DNA of 33,382 nt. Origin: Nonomuraea basaltis (GTDB lineage: Bacteria; Actinomycetota; Actinomycetes; Streptosporangiales; Streptosporangiaceae). Location: assembly GCF_005893125.1 (NCBI RefSeq), contig NZ_VCJS01000141.1:1-33382 (forward strand), read 5' to 3'. The notes below the pieces were generated by a model. The model saw only the letters and a program-made list of their open reading frames with translations, did no database searches and had not been told where the DNA came from. A program made the position numbers and the translations under genes. Below are positions 8,267-15,642 of the stretch, piece by piece (the first letter of the stretch is position 1; the number at the start of each line of letters is the position of its first letter).

Positions 8267-9571
8267 TTACAGCCCGAGAGACTTCAACCAGGCCAAGCCC
8301 TTCTCCTTGTTGAACCGGCCGCTGGGCAGCCGCACGCCCTCAGGCAGGCTGCCCGACTCTTCGGCCTTGCGCACCTGGTAGCGCACCTTGTCTACCTTCA
8401 GCCCGGCGGCCTCGGCGAGGTCCTTCATGGTGGTGCCCGTGCTCGCCACCGCCTCTGGAGAGGTCTTCTGGCGCCACCACGCGAGCAGAACATCTTCGTC
8501 GTAGCGGCGGTCGCTGACCCTGGCCTTCTCTGGGAGCTCGCCCGCCGCCTCGGCCTCGTGCACCGCGGTGCGGAACGTCTTCTCATTCACGCCAGCCTTC
8601 TTGGCCGCGTCAACGAGGGTCGTGCCGGCGGACAACCGCTCCTTCCGGTCACGCCACCACTGGACGAACAGGGCCTCGTTGACGGCGCCGCTGCCGTAGA
8701 TGAGTTCAGGCGGGAGGGTGCCAGCCTCCGCGGCGCTGATGATCGCCCCCTTGACAGTCGGGTACGGCTCGCCCACCTGCTCGGCGGCGCGGTGCAGGCT
8801 GAGCCCGGTGGGCGCGGCCGCCATCGCCGGGAGACTGTCGAACCACGTCTTCACCTTGTCCGGCCAGTACTTGCCGTCGCCAGCCTCGGCGTCCGCGGGG
8901 AACGCGCCCGGCTTGCTCGAGCGCTCGGGGTTGCTCCAGTAGCGGATGCGGTGCTGAAGGTAGATGCGGGATACGCCGAGCATTCTGGCGATGGGGCCCA
9001 GCTCGGTCGGCTGCCCGCTGTTCTCGCTGGCCACCTTGCGCCGCTGCGACGGGCGCAAGGTGACGCCCATCGCCTTGATGTCGCCCGTCACCATGGTGGT
9101 GTCGAGCTCGTACTCGGCGCCGATCTCGGCGATCTCCCACTGCTTGCCGTCGAGGTGGCCTTGGTAGAGGGCGGCGATGTCCTTCCGCCGGATCTCCCGG
9201 GCGCCGTCTGCGAAGGCGCGGTGCTTCGCGAGCTCGGCCGCGGCCTTGTCACGTTCGGCGAGCGCGGTGTCCGCGTCCCAGTTGGGGAGCTGCTCGAGGA
9301 TCTGCTCCTCGCTCGGCGCGACAGGGGAGCCGGTCGGGAACAGGGACGTCGCACCGACGCCGGTGCCCTTGGACGCCTTCTGCTTGCTCCACCCCTTGTC
9401 CTTGTGCCGGTAGTGGAGCGTCCACACGGCCTTCGCGAGGTCCTCACGGGCCTTCTTCACGTCGGCGTTGGCGGCCGCGGCTGCGCCGGCGGCGGCGCTG
9501 ATGCGGTCCGGTCCTGTCGGCATGCCGCGCAGTTCGTCCAGGGTCGGAGTGGGAGTCGGGTCGGTGCTCAT
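8267..9571 (-). CDS. Multi-HTH phage DNA-binding protein, 434 aa
   Basis: The frame opens at 9628, but MSTDPTPTPTLDELRG at 9571 has a GAGG site eight bases upstream. The N-terminal half carries a helical region (ISAAAGAAAAANADVKKARED) and HTH-like segments around QWEIAEIGAEYELDTTMV and ELGPIARMLGVSRIYLQHR. The C-terminal 190 residues contain three tandem repeats of about 55-60 residues, each with a helix-turn-helix core (LSLHRAAEQVGEPYPTVKGA; TLVDAAKKAGVNEKTFRTA; TMKDLAEAAGLKVDKVRYQV) ending in xxAWWRxK or LAWLKSL. It is clearly a repeated DNA-binding module. Two gene slots before terL, it could act as small terminase or as a regulator; neither is proven. It has its own promoter at 9655-9683. 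Confidence 0.75.
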   Translation of the reverse strand: MSTDPTPTPTLDELRGMPTGPDRISAAAGAAAAANADVKKAREDLAKAVWTLHYRHKDKGWSKQKASKGTGVGATSLFPTGSPVAPSEEQILEQLPNWDADTALAERDKAAAELAKHRAFADGAREIRRKDIAALYQGHLDGKQWEIAEIGAEYELDTTMVTGDIKAMGVTLRPSQRRKVASENSGQPTELGPIARMLGVSRIYLQHRIRYWSNPERSSKPGAFPADAEAGDGKYWPDKVKTWFDSLPAMAAAPTGLSLHRAAEQVGEPYPTVKGAIISAAEAGTLPPELIYGSGAVNEALFVQWWRDRKERLSAGTTLVDAAKKAGVNEKTFRTAVHEAEAAGELPEKARVSDRRYDEDVLLAWWRQKTSPEAVASTGTTMKDLAEAAGLKVDKVRYQVRKAEESGSLPEGVRLPSGRFNKEKGLAWLKSLGL

Positions 9572-9654
9572 CGCCATATCCTCGCGGTTGTCGGGGGTGC
9601 CCTCCTTCGTGTGTCGGCTGGTGGGCACGCGGGTCGTTGCTACCCGGTGTTCAA

Positions 9655-9683
9655 AGATTACCTTGAGTTCTGTGATGTGTCCC
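9655..9683 (-). promoter_or_regulatory. Leftward phage promoter before multi-HTH gene
   Basis: Minus-strand GGGACA (9683-9678), 17-base spacer, TAATCT (9660-9655), 84 bases before the start at 9571. The -10 region is embedded in GTAATCTTTGA, an 11-mer also present at the promoter at 14132-14161, supporting a shared phage promoter type. Confidence 0.5.
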
Positions 9684-9721
9684 AGGACGTCAACGGCAAA
9701 ATAGTCTGACGTTGATCCTGA

Positions 9722-10120
9722 TCATGCCGTGCGGCGGGTGCCCCGGAGGAGTTCTTCGCGTATCCGGCCGGAGATCATGTCGGCGGGTGTCCACACCGCG
9801 GCGTCGAGCCCGGCCACGCCGAACGCGTCGAGCCATGCCTGCTGCGCCTCGGTCGGCTGGTGCTTCTTGCCGCCGCCCACCATCTTCAGTTCGCGGATGA
9901 TGACGGTGCCGGTGACGGGGTGGAGCAGGAACACGTCGGGGAAACCGGCGGGGCTGTGCTTGCTGTTCCACGTCCAGTAGACGAGGTACCCGAGGATCTT
10001 GGCGAGCGGCACGATGTGGTGGTCGCGGAGCCTGGCTTCCGTCATCGTTTTGGCGAGCTTCTTCTTCGCGGCCTCGTCCAGGCGGTCCAGGCGGGCGTTC
10101 ATCGCGTCGAGTAGAGACAT
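9722..10120 (-). CDS. VRR-NUC domain nuclease, phage-encoded
   Basis: 132-residue protein starting at ATG 10120 (MSLLDAMNARLDRL), preceded by GGAGG. It has the compact PD-(D/E)XK layout of VRR-NUC proteins: basic LRDHHIVPLAKILGYLVY, then GFPDVFLLHP (catalytic Asp), TGTVIIRELKMVGGGKK (Glu-x-Lys) and HQPTEAQQAWLDAF, the conserved Q-x5-W end. Stand-alone VRR-NUC proteins of this size are common in phages and are thought to act as structure-specific endonucleases in replication or recombination. It is part of the leftward early operon. Active residues appear complete. Confidence 0.85.
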   Translation of the reverse strand: MSLLDAMNARLDRLDEAAKKKLAKTMTEARLRDHHIVPLAKILGYLVYWTWNSKHSPAGFPDVFLLHPVTGTVIIRELKMVGGGKKHQPTEAQQAWLDAFGVAGLDAAVWTPADMISGRIREELLRGTRRTA

Positions 10121-10198
10121 CGTGTCCTCCTTCGGAGTGCGTTGGTGCGCCCAGGGCGGCGGGCCTTGTGCCGGCACCGCCCTGGGCGGGATCGGGGC

Positions 10199-10372
10199 TT
10201 ACCAGCGGCGGGCGGTGGTGCCACAGGTGGGGCACCAGTCGCCGGACTTGTCGCACCGCCATCCCTCGCGGCGGAGGGTGGCCCGAGCCACTTCAAAACG
10301 CTCGGGCTTCGTCATGGCCTCCGACACGATGTAGTCCCGTTCGACTGTGGTCCCGCAGCCGTCGCAGCACAC
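10199..10372 (-). CDS. Small phage zinc-ribbon protein
   Basis: 57-residue frame from GTG 10372 (VCCDGCGTTVERDY) to a stop at 10199; the frame is open further upstream but overlaps the previous gene there. Two cysteine knuckles, CDGC near the start and CPTC near the end (GDWCPTCGTT), plus Cys 40 (GWRC), form a typical zinc ribbon. It begins six bases after the stop of the 224-aa gene, in operon with the VRR-NUC gene. Likely a nucleic-acid-binding phage protein; exact role unknown. The start codon is the weakest part of the call. Confidence 0.6.
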   Translation of the reverse strand: MCCDGCGTTVERDYIVSEAMTKPERFEVARATLRREGWRCDKSGDWCPTCGTTARRW

Positions 10373-10377
10373 GCCGA

Positions 10378-11052
10378 TCAGGCTGGGGACTTCATTGGCG
10401 GCGAGCTGGTATGGCCGGCCGCGCGGGCGTCGTCGATCGCCTTGACGATGAGCTCGTCGATGTCGATGCCCCACGCGCCCAGCCAGTCGGAAAGGCGCTC
10501 GCTGGCGTCTCCGTCGAGCCAGTCCCGCCACAGGTTTGAGGCGATCTCGTCTGCCCGGTCGGGGGCGTGCTGCATGAGCTCGCGCAGGAGGTAGACGACG
10601 CCGTACATGAACTGCGCCACGTGGAAATGGTCGCTGGCGCGGCGCAGCGCGGCCGGACGATCGGGATGGCCGGACTTCGGGAAGGTCTCGTGCGCGTACC
10701 GCATGGCGTAGCCGGTGCGGGCCGCGTACGCCTTGGCGAGTTCGACGGCGGAGGTGGGGCCGTGCTCGGGAATGTCGGGCACGTCGGCGGCCACGTCGAA
10801 CATGGGCTTGGTCTCGCCCACGGCGGTGAGCAGGTCGGGGCCGCCGTGCTCGGCGAGCAGTTCGAGGGCGGCGCGGCCGCCGCTACGGCGCCGTACCTGG
10901 CGGGTGACCTGGTCAGCCAGGTCGCGCTGCTCGCTGTTGGGAGTGCTGCCATTGAGCAGATTGACCAGGCGGGATACGTCGTGGGTGCCAGTGGCCACGA
11001 TGACCACGACGGGTTCTCCGGCCTCATTGTCGCGCGCGCGGGTTTCGAGCAT
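10378..11052 (-). CDS. Phage hypothetical protein, 224 aa
   Basis: The frame is open far upstream, but the Arg/Pro/Ser-rich upstream part is out-of-frame translation of the lipoprotein gene; ATG 11052 (MLETRARDNEAGEP) with GAGGAG upstream is the true start. The protein is soluble, mixed alpha/beta at first (VVVIVATGTHDVSRLVNLLNG) and then mainly helical (SDHFHVAQFMYGVVYLLRELM, ADEIASNLWRDWLDG). No motif or catalytic signature recognised. It lies between the lipoprotein and a zinc-ribbon gene in the early operon. Confidence 0.65.
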   Translation of the reverse strand: MLETRARDNEAGEPVVVIVATGTHDVSRLVNLLNGSTPNSEQRDLADQVTRQVRRRSGGRAALELLAEHGGPDLLTAVGETKPMFDVAADVPDIPEHGPTSAVELAKAYAARTGYAMRYAHETFPKSGHPDRPAALRRASDHFHVAQFMYGVVYLLRELMQHAPDRADEIASNLWRDWLDGDASERLSDWLGAWGIDIDELIVKAIDDARAAGHTSSPPMKSPA

Positions 11053-11095
11053 AGGGAGCTCCTCGGTGAGGTGGGGTGTGACAGGTGGGTGGTGG

Positions 11096-11581
11096 TCAGT
11101 CGCCGTCGAAGATGTCGTCGAAGTCGTCAATCCCGTCGCCCTCCTGACCGGGGACGGTGCAGCCATTGGCGTCGGCGTAGCCGTAGGGCCAGACGCCGAC
11201 GACGTACCACCCGGGGTAGCCGTCAAAGTGGCGGTACTGCTTGCCGTCACGGCCGGCCCGGTAGGTGACCTTCGGCTGGGTCCGGGTGGCGCGGGAGGTC
11301 GGCTTCGGCGCGGCCGTCGAGGGGAGGCGGTTCGTGGTTGTCCTGGACGGCTGGGGCGTGGTGCGCGTCTGCGGCTGCTGCTGCGTCTTGGGGGCGATCG
11401 GCTGCTGGCGCGTCTGGGGGACGGCGGGCTGCCTGTTGCTGCTCGGCGGCCGGTTCGTGGCAGCCGGGGCGGGCAGCTCACGGACAGCGGCGCAGGCGGG
11501 CGCAGCGTCCGAGCAGGCGACCAGGAGGGCGGCGATGACTACGCTGGCGGCGGCCGCGGGGAGGGTGGGGCGGTATCTCAT
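11096..11581 (-). CDS. Phage-encoded lipoprotein
   Basis: 161 residues from ATG 11581 with GGAG upstream. MRYRPTLPAAAASVVIAALL followed by VACSDAAP is a signal peptide with lipobox (L-V-A-C), so the mature protein should be acylated at Cys 23 and tethered outside the membrane. A Gln/Pro/Thr/Ser-rich stalk (residues 45-105) leads to a compact C-terminal domain rich in Tyr/Trp/Gly (YRHFDGYPGWYVVGVW) with an acidic tail DDFDDIFDGD. Lipoproteins expressed from a prophage early region often alter the cell surface or block superinfection; that role is inferred from position only. Confidence 0.7.
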   Translation of the reverse strand: MRYRPTLPAAAASVVIAALLVACSDAAPACAAVRELPAPAATNRPPSSNRQPAVPQTRQQPIAPKTQQQPQTRTTPQPSRTTTNRLPSTAAPKPTSRATRTQPKVTYRAGRDGKQYRHFDGYPGWYVVGVWPYGYADANGCTVPGQEGDGIDDFDDIFDGD

Positions 11582-11637
11582 GGTGGCTCCGTAGAGAGGG
11601 AGGCTGGGCCCCCGTGGGGCCCAGCGAGGAACGAAGG

Positions 11638-12954
11638 TCAGGACAGGACAGCGCGGGCACGGGCGGCGACCCAGTGGGCAACGTTGACGGGGACGGCGTT
11701 GCCGATCTGGACGCGCTGCTCGGCGATGGTGCCGAAGATGCGGTAGTCGCGCTTGAAGCGCTGGACCTGCTTGGTCTCGTCCGGGCCGAGCATCCGTAAG
11801 TCCGAGTTGTCCACGGACAGGGCGGGTGCGATCAGCGCGTGGTGCGGGTGGGTGGCGACGGTGGTGAGCGGCTGATCGGTGGTGCGGGCGGCGCTGTCGC
11901 GGCCGATGTGGACGATCAGCGCGAAGTGGTTGCCGCCGGCGGTCACGGTGGGCAGCGGCGCGTCGAGTCCCTGGACGGTGAGGTTCTTGCGCAGCAGCGC
12001 CATGAACGGCTCGTTGCCGAACTGCTCCAGCCCGATCGCCACCTTGAGGCGGGTGCTTTCGGCGTACGGGGTGAACTTCTTGTACGGCTTGCCGTCGCCG
12101 ATCCGCCGCGTGGGCAGGTCCCAGTCGATGACGGGTTCGACCGGCCACACGACGGGCTCGACGATGAGGTGGCCGCACCGCCGGTTCGGGCAGACGTAGT
12201 CGTACTGCTCGCCGTGCTTGCCGACCCTGAGCACGCGCGGCCGGGGGTCGCGCCACCGCTGCACACCCTGGACGGGCCCGCACTCCGGGCACATGGCGTC
12301 GGGGCGGAGCCGCAGGTCGGGCTGCTTGATGCCCTTCCTGGTGAACACGAAGATGAGCCGGTGTCGGTGCTGCGGCGCGGGCGGGTTGCCGGGGCCGGAG
12401 ATGTGGGCGGCATCGAGGGACACGAGCTGCACCTGGTAGCCGAGGACGCGCCAGCAGCGCAGCCACTCGGGGAACAGCATCCAGCGGGTGGCGAACTCGG
12501 GCACGTTCTCGCCGATCACCATGTCGTAGCGGTGCGCTTCCGCCGCGCGGAGCAGGCACCAGGCGGTGACGCGGGTCCGCTCCCATGTGGACTTGGCGAC
12601 GTGCCCCTCTTCCTCGAACAGTTCCGTCTGCGCCTTCGGCGCGGTGCTCCCACCCGCCTGCGCGATCTCGGTGCAGATCGGGGAGCCCACAAGCACCTGG
12701 CTGGGCTTCAGGGACGACATGTTGTAGTGGTCGAGGTCCACGCAGCGCGGGTCCACGTGCTTGTAGTGGTGGGAGACGGTCTCGATCGAACGCTCGTCGT
12801 GGTTGGCCATCTCCACGGGCTGGAACCCGGCTTCCCAGAAACCGCGCACGTCACCGCCTGCGCCGCAGAACAGGTGGGTGGTGGTGGGGCCGTCGCCGGG
12901 AACGATGCCGGGCTGGAGGGCCGACTCGATGTCGGCCTGGTCGATGGTCAGCAT
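11638..12954 (-). CDS. DNA cytosine-5 methyltransferase
   Basis: 438-residue C5 methyltransferase. Motif I HLFCGAGGD (27-35) binds S-adenosylmethionine, motif IV is GSPICTEIAQ with the catalytic Cys at 94, motif VI ENVPEF (149-154) gives the second active-site Glu, motif VIII is QHRHRLIFVF and motif X QIGNAVPVNVAHWV near the end. Motif IV reads P-I-C rather than the usual P-P-C. A four-cysteine zinc ribbon (CPECG...CPNRRCG) is inserted before the target recognition region. No restriction enzyme gene lies beside it, so it is probably an orphan phage methylase protecting phage DNA. Its start overlaps the upstream stop by seven bases. Confidence 0.9.
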   Translation of the reverse strand: MLTIDQADIESALQPGIVPGDGPTTTHLFCGAGGDVRGFWEAGFQPVEMANHDERSIETVSHHYKHVDPRCVDLDHYNMSSLKPSQVLVGSPICTEIAQAGGSTAPKAQTELFEEEGHVAKSTWERTRVTAWCLLRAAEAHRYDMVIGENVPEFATRWMLFPEWLRCWRVLGYQVQLVSLDAAHISGPGNPPAPQHRHRLIFVFTRKGIKQPDLRLRPDAMCPECGPVQGVQRWRDPRPRVLRVGKHGEQYDYVCPNRRCGHLIVEPVVWPVEPVIDWDLPTRRIGDGKPYKKFTPYAESTRLKVAIGLEQFGNEPFMALLRKNLTVQGLDAPLPTVTAGGNHFALIVHIGRDSAARTTDQPLTTVATHPHHALIAPALSVDNSDLRMLGPDETKQVQRFKRDYRIFGTIAEQRVQIGNAVPVNVAHWVAARARAVLS

Positions 12955-13367
12955 GCCGCGTCGGCCTCGTCAGCGCAGGCGCCGGACAGGGCGGCACGGT
13001 CGAGCATCTCCTGCTCGGCCTCGGCCTCCTCCGCGCGGGCGAGGCGAGCGAGCTCGGCGGCGAAGTCGCGGCTTTTCGGCATGGGGTCGTCGTCCTTGTC
13101 GGGGTAGGTGTGCGGGGGCAGGCCGGCGAGTCGGCGCACGGCGGCGTAAGCGTCGTGCAGCGCGACGGTGCGCGCGGGCGGGTCGTCGTGGTGGGCCAGG
13201 TCGGCGATGAGGTCGGCGACCTGGCGGAGCAGGGTGTGCTCGGCGTGCTGCTTGCCGAGTTGGTAGGCGCACGCGCTGTGGAGGCGCTCGCAGCCGCGCC
13301 AGTGCGGTCCGCCCTGGGGGAGGGCGGGGTCGGTGGGCGGCTGGAGCTCGGTGTCGAGGAGGCTCAT
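12948..13367 (-). CDS. Phage hypothetical protein, 139 aa
   Basis: Starts at ATG 13367 (MSLLDTELQPPTDP), overlapping the preceding stop by ATGA, and ends seven bases inside the methyltransferase gene. The N-terminal region GCERLHSACAYQLGKQHAEH and helical stretches with many Ala/Arg/Glu suggest a small helical protein; CysLys residues are scattered without a clear zinc site. No recognised family. Tight overlap on both sides shows it is part of the early operon and translated together with the methylase. Confidence 0.65.
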   Translation of the reverse strand: MSLLDTELQPPTDPALPQGGPHWRGCERLHSACAYQLGKQHAEHTLLRQVADLIADLAHHDDPPARTVALHDAYAAVRRLAGLPPHTYPDKDDDPMPKSRDFAAELARLARAEEAEAEQEMLDRAALSGACADEADAAC

Positions 13368-13768
13368 GCCGCGGCGTTCCTCCGGCTGGGGGATGCCGGG
13401 TTTGCGAGCTTGATGTGGGCGATCCGCAGGTTTCGGCGGTACTCCCTCTCCGCCGTCGCGCACTCGGGGCATGGCTTCTCGCCGTACTCGTAGTGGCGCA
13501 TGAAGGCGGCGTGGCTGCCGCACTCCTGCAACGGCGTGGTCCGCATGGCGTCGTTGAGGGCGCGCAGGTTTTCGGCGGCTTGCTCGGGGGTGATCGGGAC
13601 GAGCGGGGCAGGGGCGGGCCGAGCCGGGACCATTTCCGGGAATAGCTTGGCCATGAGAAGCCGCTGCGACTCGCCTTCGACGCACCTCCCGCAGGGGCGC
13701 TCGTTGTGGTCCTGGTGGAGGCGGAGTCCCTCATGGGTGCCGCATTCGTCGCGGTACGTGGTGATCAC
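13364..13768 (-). CDS. Duplicated CxxC zinc-motif phage protein
   Basis: 134 residues with the same metal-binding motif twice: CGTHEGLRLHQDHNERPCGRC (9-29, minus strand order) and CGSHAAFMRHYEYGEKPCPEC (about 83-103). The pattern C-G-x-H/R-x5-H-x6-P-C-x2-C is widespread, usually in one copy, in small actinophage proteins; function is not known, nucleic-acid binding is likely. Start ATG 13768 and stop both overlap neighbours by ATGA, so three early genes are coupled. The internal repeat suggests an intragenic duplication. Confidence 0.7.
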   Translation of the reverse strand: MITTYRDECGTHEGLRLHQDHNERPCGRCVEGESQRLLMAKLFPEMVPARPAPAPLVPITPEQAAENLRALNDAMRTTPLQECGSHAAFMRHYEYGEKPCPECATAEREYRRNLRIAHIKLANPASPSRRNAAA

Positions 13769-14073
13769 TTCGTCTCCGCCCGGTTGAGGCGGCGGCTGGC
13801 GTAGTCGGTGTAGGCGTCGAGCTGGGCCTGGGTGACCGGGACGCGCTGGGAGGCGACCTTGATGATCTCGTCGGCGACGCGGAGCTTGTCCTCGTCGTCC
13901 GGTCGGGTGGCGCGGACGGCGGCGAGGATGAGCTGCTCGCTCCAGGGGCAGCCGAGCAGTTCGGCGGTGATCTGGTCGATGTCCCAGTCGGGGCGCATCT
14001 CAGCGATGAGCGCGATCAGCCCGATGTATGCGGGCTGGCGTCGTTCTCGCTGCTCCTTACTGCTGCTGGGCAT
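13765..14073 (-). CDS. First gene of phage leftward operon, 102 aa hypothetical
   Basis: ATG 14073 (MPSSSKEQRERRQP) is preceded by GGAAGGA. The protein is helical (AYIGLIALIAEMRPDWDIDQI, EQLILAAVRATRPDDED) and highly charged, and looks like a small regulator or replication accessory, possibly with an HTH-like fold in DIDQITAELLGCPWSEQLIL. It is the promoter-proximal gene of the operon, about 50 bases from the predicted transcription start. No named family recognised. Confidence 0.65.
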   Translation of the reverse strand: MPSSSKEQRERRQPAYIGLIALIAEMRPDWDIDQITAELLGCPWSEQLILAAVRATRPDDEDKLRVADEIIKVASQRVPVTQAQLDAYTDYASRRLNRAETK

Positions 14074-14131
14074 AGGTGTCCTTCCGGTCTGCCGTCCGAG
14101 CGATGCCGCTCATCGCCCGGCGGTACATCAA

Positions 14132-14161
14132 AGATTACAACTAAATCCTTAATGGTGTCTA
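14132..14161 (-). promoter_or_regulatory. Leftward early phage promoter
   Basis: Minus-strand TAGACA (14161-14156), 18-base spacer, TAATCT (14137-14132), followed 59 bases later by the first early gene. The 16-mer ATATAGACACCATTAA (14164-14149) is repeated exactly at 852-837 and the TAATCTTTGA -10 region is repeated near 9655. This AT-rich patch in otherwise GC-rich DNA is the clearest promoter in the prophage. Confidence 0.6.
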
Positions 14162-14354
14162 TATGGCAATGGTCGGCGTCTGTTCCACGTGAGGCGGGAA
14201 GGTATGAACGGAGCGCCGCTAACGTCTCGCTTCGATTGGGTCGCTCCAGCTCCGGCTCTGGCGGCGCTGGATCTTCGCCACCCCTCCTCGCGCCGTGATC
14301 GCGCCGCTAAGGTGATCAAGCTCGGGGGTGGAACGATCGAAACCGGGAGGATGC

Positions 14355-14960
14355 ATGCCGCATCGCGTTGCCGTTCTGCCCGCCGCCTTACTCGCCCTGG
14401 CGTGTCTCGCCGCGTCCGCAGAAGCAGGCGCCGAACAGCAAACCCGGGTGGCGCAACAGTCGGCCGCCGTCCACGCGGCCGCGCCGAAACTGCTCAAGTT
14501 CGGCCAGTCCGTCCGGGCCAAGGGAGAGAAGGGCAATTGGCTGAGGGTCTCCCCGGTCGGCGTCTACTACCACCGGCCGACCTGGGGGCCTACGACGAAA
14601 CCGCGCAACAAGTACTTCCTGGCGCTCGCCGTCCGGGTGACCGCGGTGTCCAAGGCGGACAGCATGCCGCTCCCCTATGGGAGCCAGTGGCGCATCAAGC
14701 AGGGCAATCGGGTCTTCACGACCACGTCCGGCAAGGCCAACAGCGCTCCCTGGGTGGGGCGGGCACAGGGCGCATGGGTGACGGTCCATCCGAGCTCGCC
14801 CGAGGTGGTCTACGAGGCGTTCGACGTGCCCGCGAAGGGCGGGGTCCTCGAATGGTCAGGACCGACCGGCCTGTACCGCTGGCGTATCCCGGCGAACAAC
14901 GCCGGTAAGGCGACTCACGAGGCAGTCCTGGACGCTATCGCGGACTATGAGGGCAGATGA
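14355..14960 (+). CDS. Secreted protein, DUF4352-like beta domain
   Basis: 201 residues from ATG 14355 with GGGAGG upstream. MPHRVAVLPAALLALACLAA is a signal peptide, cleaved near SAEAGA; a Cys at 17 sits too early for a convincing lipobox. The mature part is beta-rich: KLLKFGQSVRAKGEKGNWLR, then KYFLALAVRVTAVSKADSM, then GVLEWSGPTGLYRWRIP, which resembles DUF4352-type extracellular immunoglobulin-like domains seen in actinobacterial surface proteins. It reads rightward between the early phage operon and the excisionase gene, next to the attachment site, a usual position for lysogenic-conversion genes. Function unknown. Confidence 0.65.
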   Translation: MPHRVAVLPAALLALACLAASAEAGAEQQTRVAQQSAAVHAAAPKLLKFGQSVRAKGEKGNWLRVSPVGVYYHRPTWGPTTKPRNKYFLALAVRVTAVSKADSMPLPYGSQWRIKQGNRVFTTTSGKANSAPWVGRAQGAWVTVHPSSPEVVYEAFDVPAKGGVLEWSGPTGLYRWRIPANNAGKATHEAVLDAIADYEGR

Positions 14961-15008
14961 TCGGTGGCCGACCCCCGGCGAGGCCGGCCAATGTTCCGGT
15001 CCGCTGGG

Positions 15009-15263
15009 TCACGCCGCAGGGTTGTCGAGGCCGAGCATCTCGCGGAGCTTCGCGGTGGGGACGACCTTGCGCCGGCCGAACTCCAGCGTGGGGATCTCGC
15101 CCTTGGCGGCGGCCTCGTAAGCGGTGCCCCGTGCCAGGCCAAGGAACGTTCCCGCCTCGGGGATCGTCATCGTGGGCTGTTCGTTGGCGTTCGGCAGCGG
15201 CTTACGGAGGCGACGAGGGGGCCTTTGTGCCGTGCTGTGCGTTCTGGTCACGTTGCGGACCAT
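15009..15263 (-). CDS. Excisionase-like HTH protein
   Basis: 84 residues; the C-terminal 55 carry a MerR/AlpA-type helix-turn-helix (MTIPEAGTFLGLARGTAYEA, then AKGEIPTLEFGRRKVVPTAKL) typical of actinobacterial excisionases (HTH_17). The first 30 residues are basic and may be an extension; an internal Met at the start of the HTH is an alternative start. It lies 190 bases from the attachment core, where an Xis acting with integrase to remove the prophage is expected. No intact integrase is next to it. Confidence 0.75.
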   Translation of the reverse strand: MVRNVTRTHSTAQRPPRRLRKPLPNANEQPTMTIPEAGTFLGLARGTAYEAAAKGEIPTLEFGRRKVVPTAKLREMLGLDNPAA

Positions 15264-15334
15264 GCCATCCGGTCGGAGCTAGTGTCACAGCCCGATGGCG
15301 TGGCTTGGCCGCATCGAGCCCTTCATGATCATCT

Positions 15335-15353
15335 GTGCCCCCCGTGGGGGCAC
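15335..15353. other. Strong GC hairpin next to attachment site
   Basis: GTGCCCCC (15335-15342), loop CGT, GGGGGCAC (15346-15353): a perfect 8-bp stem without a T-run. It lies between the excisionase start and the attachment core, so it could end transcripts, or help arrange the recombination site. Confidence 0.45.
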
Positions 15354-15452
15354 GGGCGGGTGCACGAGGTTCTTTTGCGTACCGTTCCGTCTGGTCTAGT
15401 CCGGGCTTAACTGGCACTATGGGCAAAAGGCCAGGTCAAGACCTATGGAAGG

Positions 15453-15478
15453 GCGGGTTCGATTCCCGCCACCTCCAC
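15453..15478 (+). other. Attachment site: 3' end of a tRNA or tmRNA gene
   Basis: GCGGG-TTCGATT-CCCGC (15453-15469) is a perfect T-arm with the conserved TTCGA loop, followed by CACCTCC (acceptor 3' strand) and A at the discriminator position. No matching 5' acceptor (GGAGGTG or GGGGGTG) or anticodon arm lies within tRNA distance, so only the gene's 3' end is present. Such 3' ends are the standard integration target of phage and AICE tyrosine recombinases. A host-type terminator follows directly, so this looks like the distal attachment site, with the reconstituted gene expected beyond the left edge. Confidence 0.7.
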
Positions 15479-15484
15479 AAGATC

Positions 15485-15534
15485 AAACCGCCTCTTACCT
15501 GCGGAAACATCGCAGGCAAGGGGCGGTTTTTTTT
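15485..15534 (+). terminator. Rho-independent terminator after RNA 3' end
   Basis: AAACCGCC (15485-15492) pairs with GGCGGTTT (15522-15529), enclosing an inner stem CCTGCG/CGCAGG (15498-15503, 15511-15516), and ends in eight T residues (15527-15534). It is the most canonical terminator in the window and probably served the host tRNA/tmRNA gene. Confidence 0.85.
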
Positions 15535-15642
15535 GTTCGAGGGTGCACCGAGGATGCACGAGCCTGCCGGCGCAGGACGTTAACCCAGGTTGGCACCTAC
15601 GTTCACGGAACCTCCCCCCGAGACGAAGGGACTGATGGTTCC

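Noticed and set aside
11839..13107. 422-codon plus-strand open frame opposite the methyltransferase
   Set aside because: The minus strand carries all C5 methylase motifs; the plus frame has no motif or ribosome site.
15390..15478. Complete tRNA gene
   Set aside because: Only the T-arm and 3' acceptor strand are present; no 5' acceptor, D-arm or anticodon arm fits upstream.
1..15500. Intact phage repressor or integrase within the prophage part
   Set aside because: No cI-like repressor or full tyrosine/serine recombinase is encoded; they may lie left of the window.
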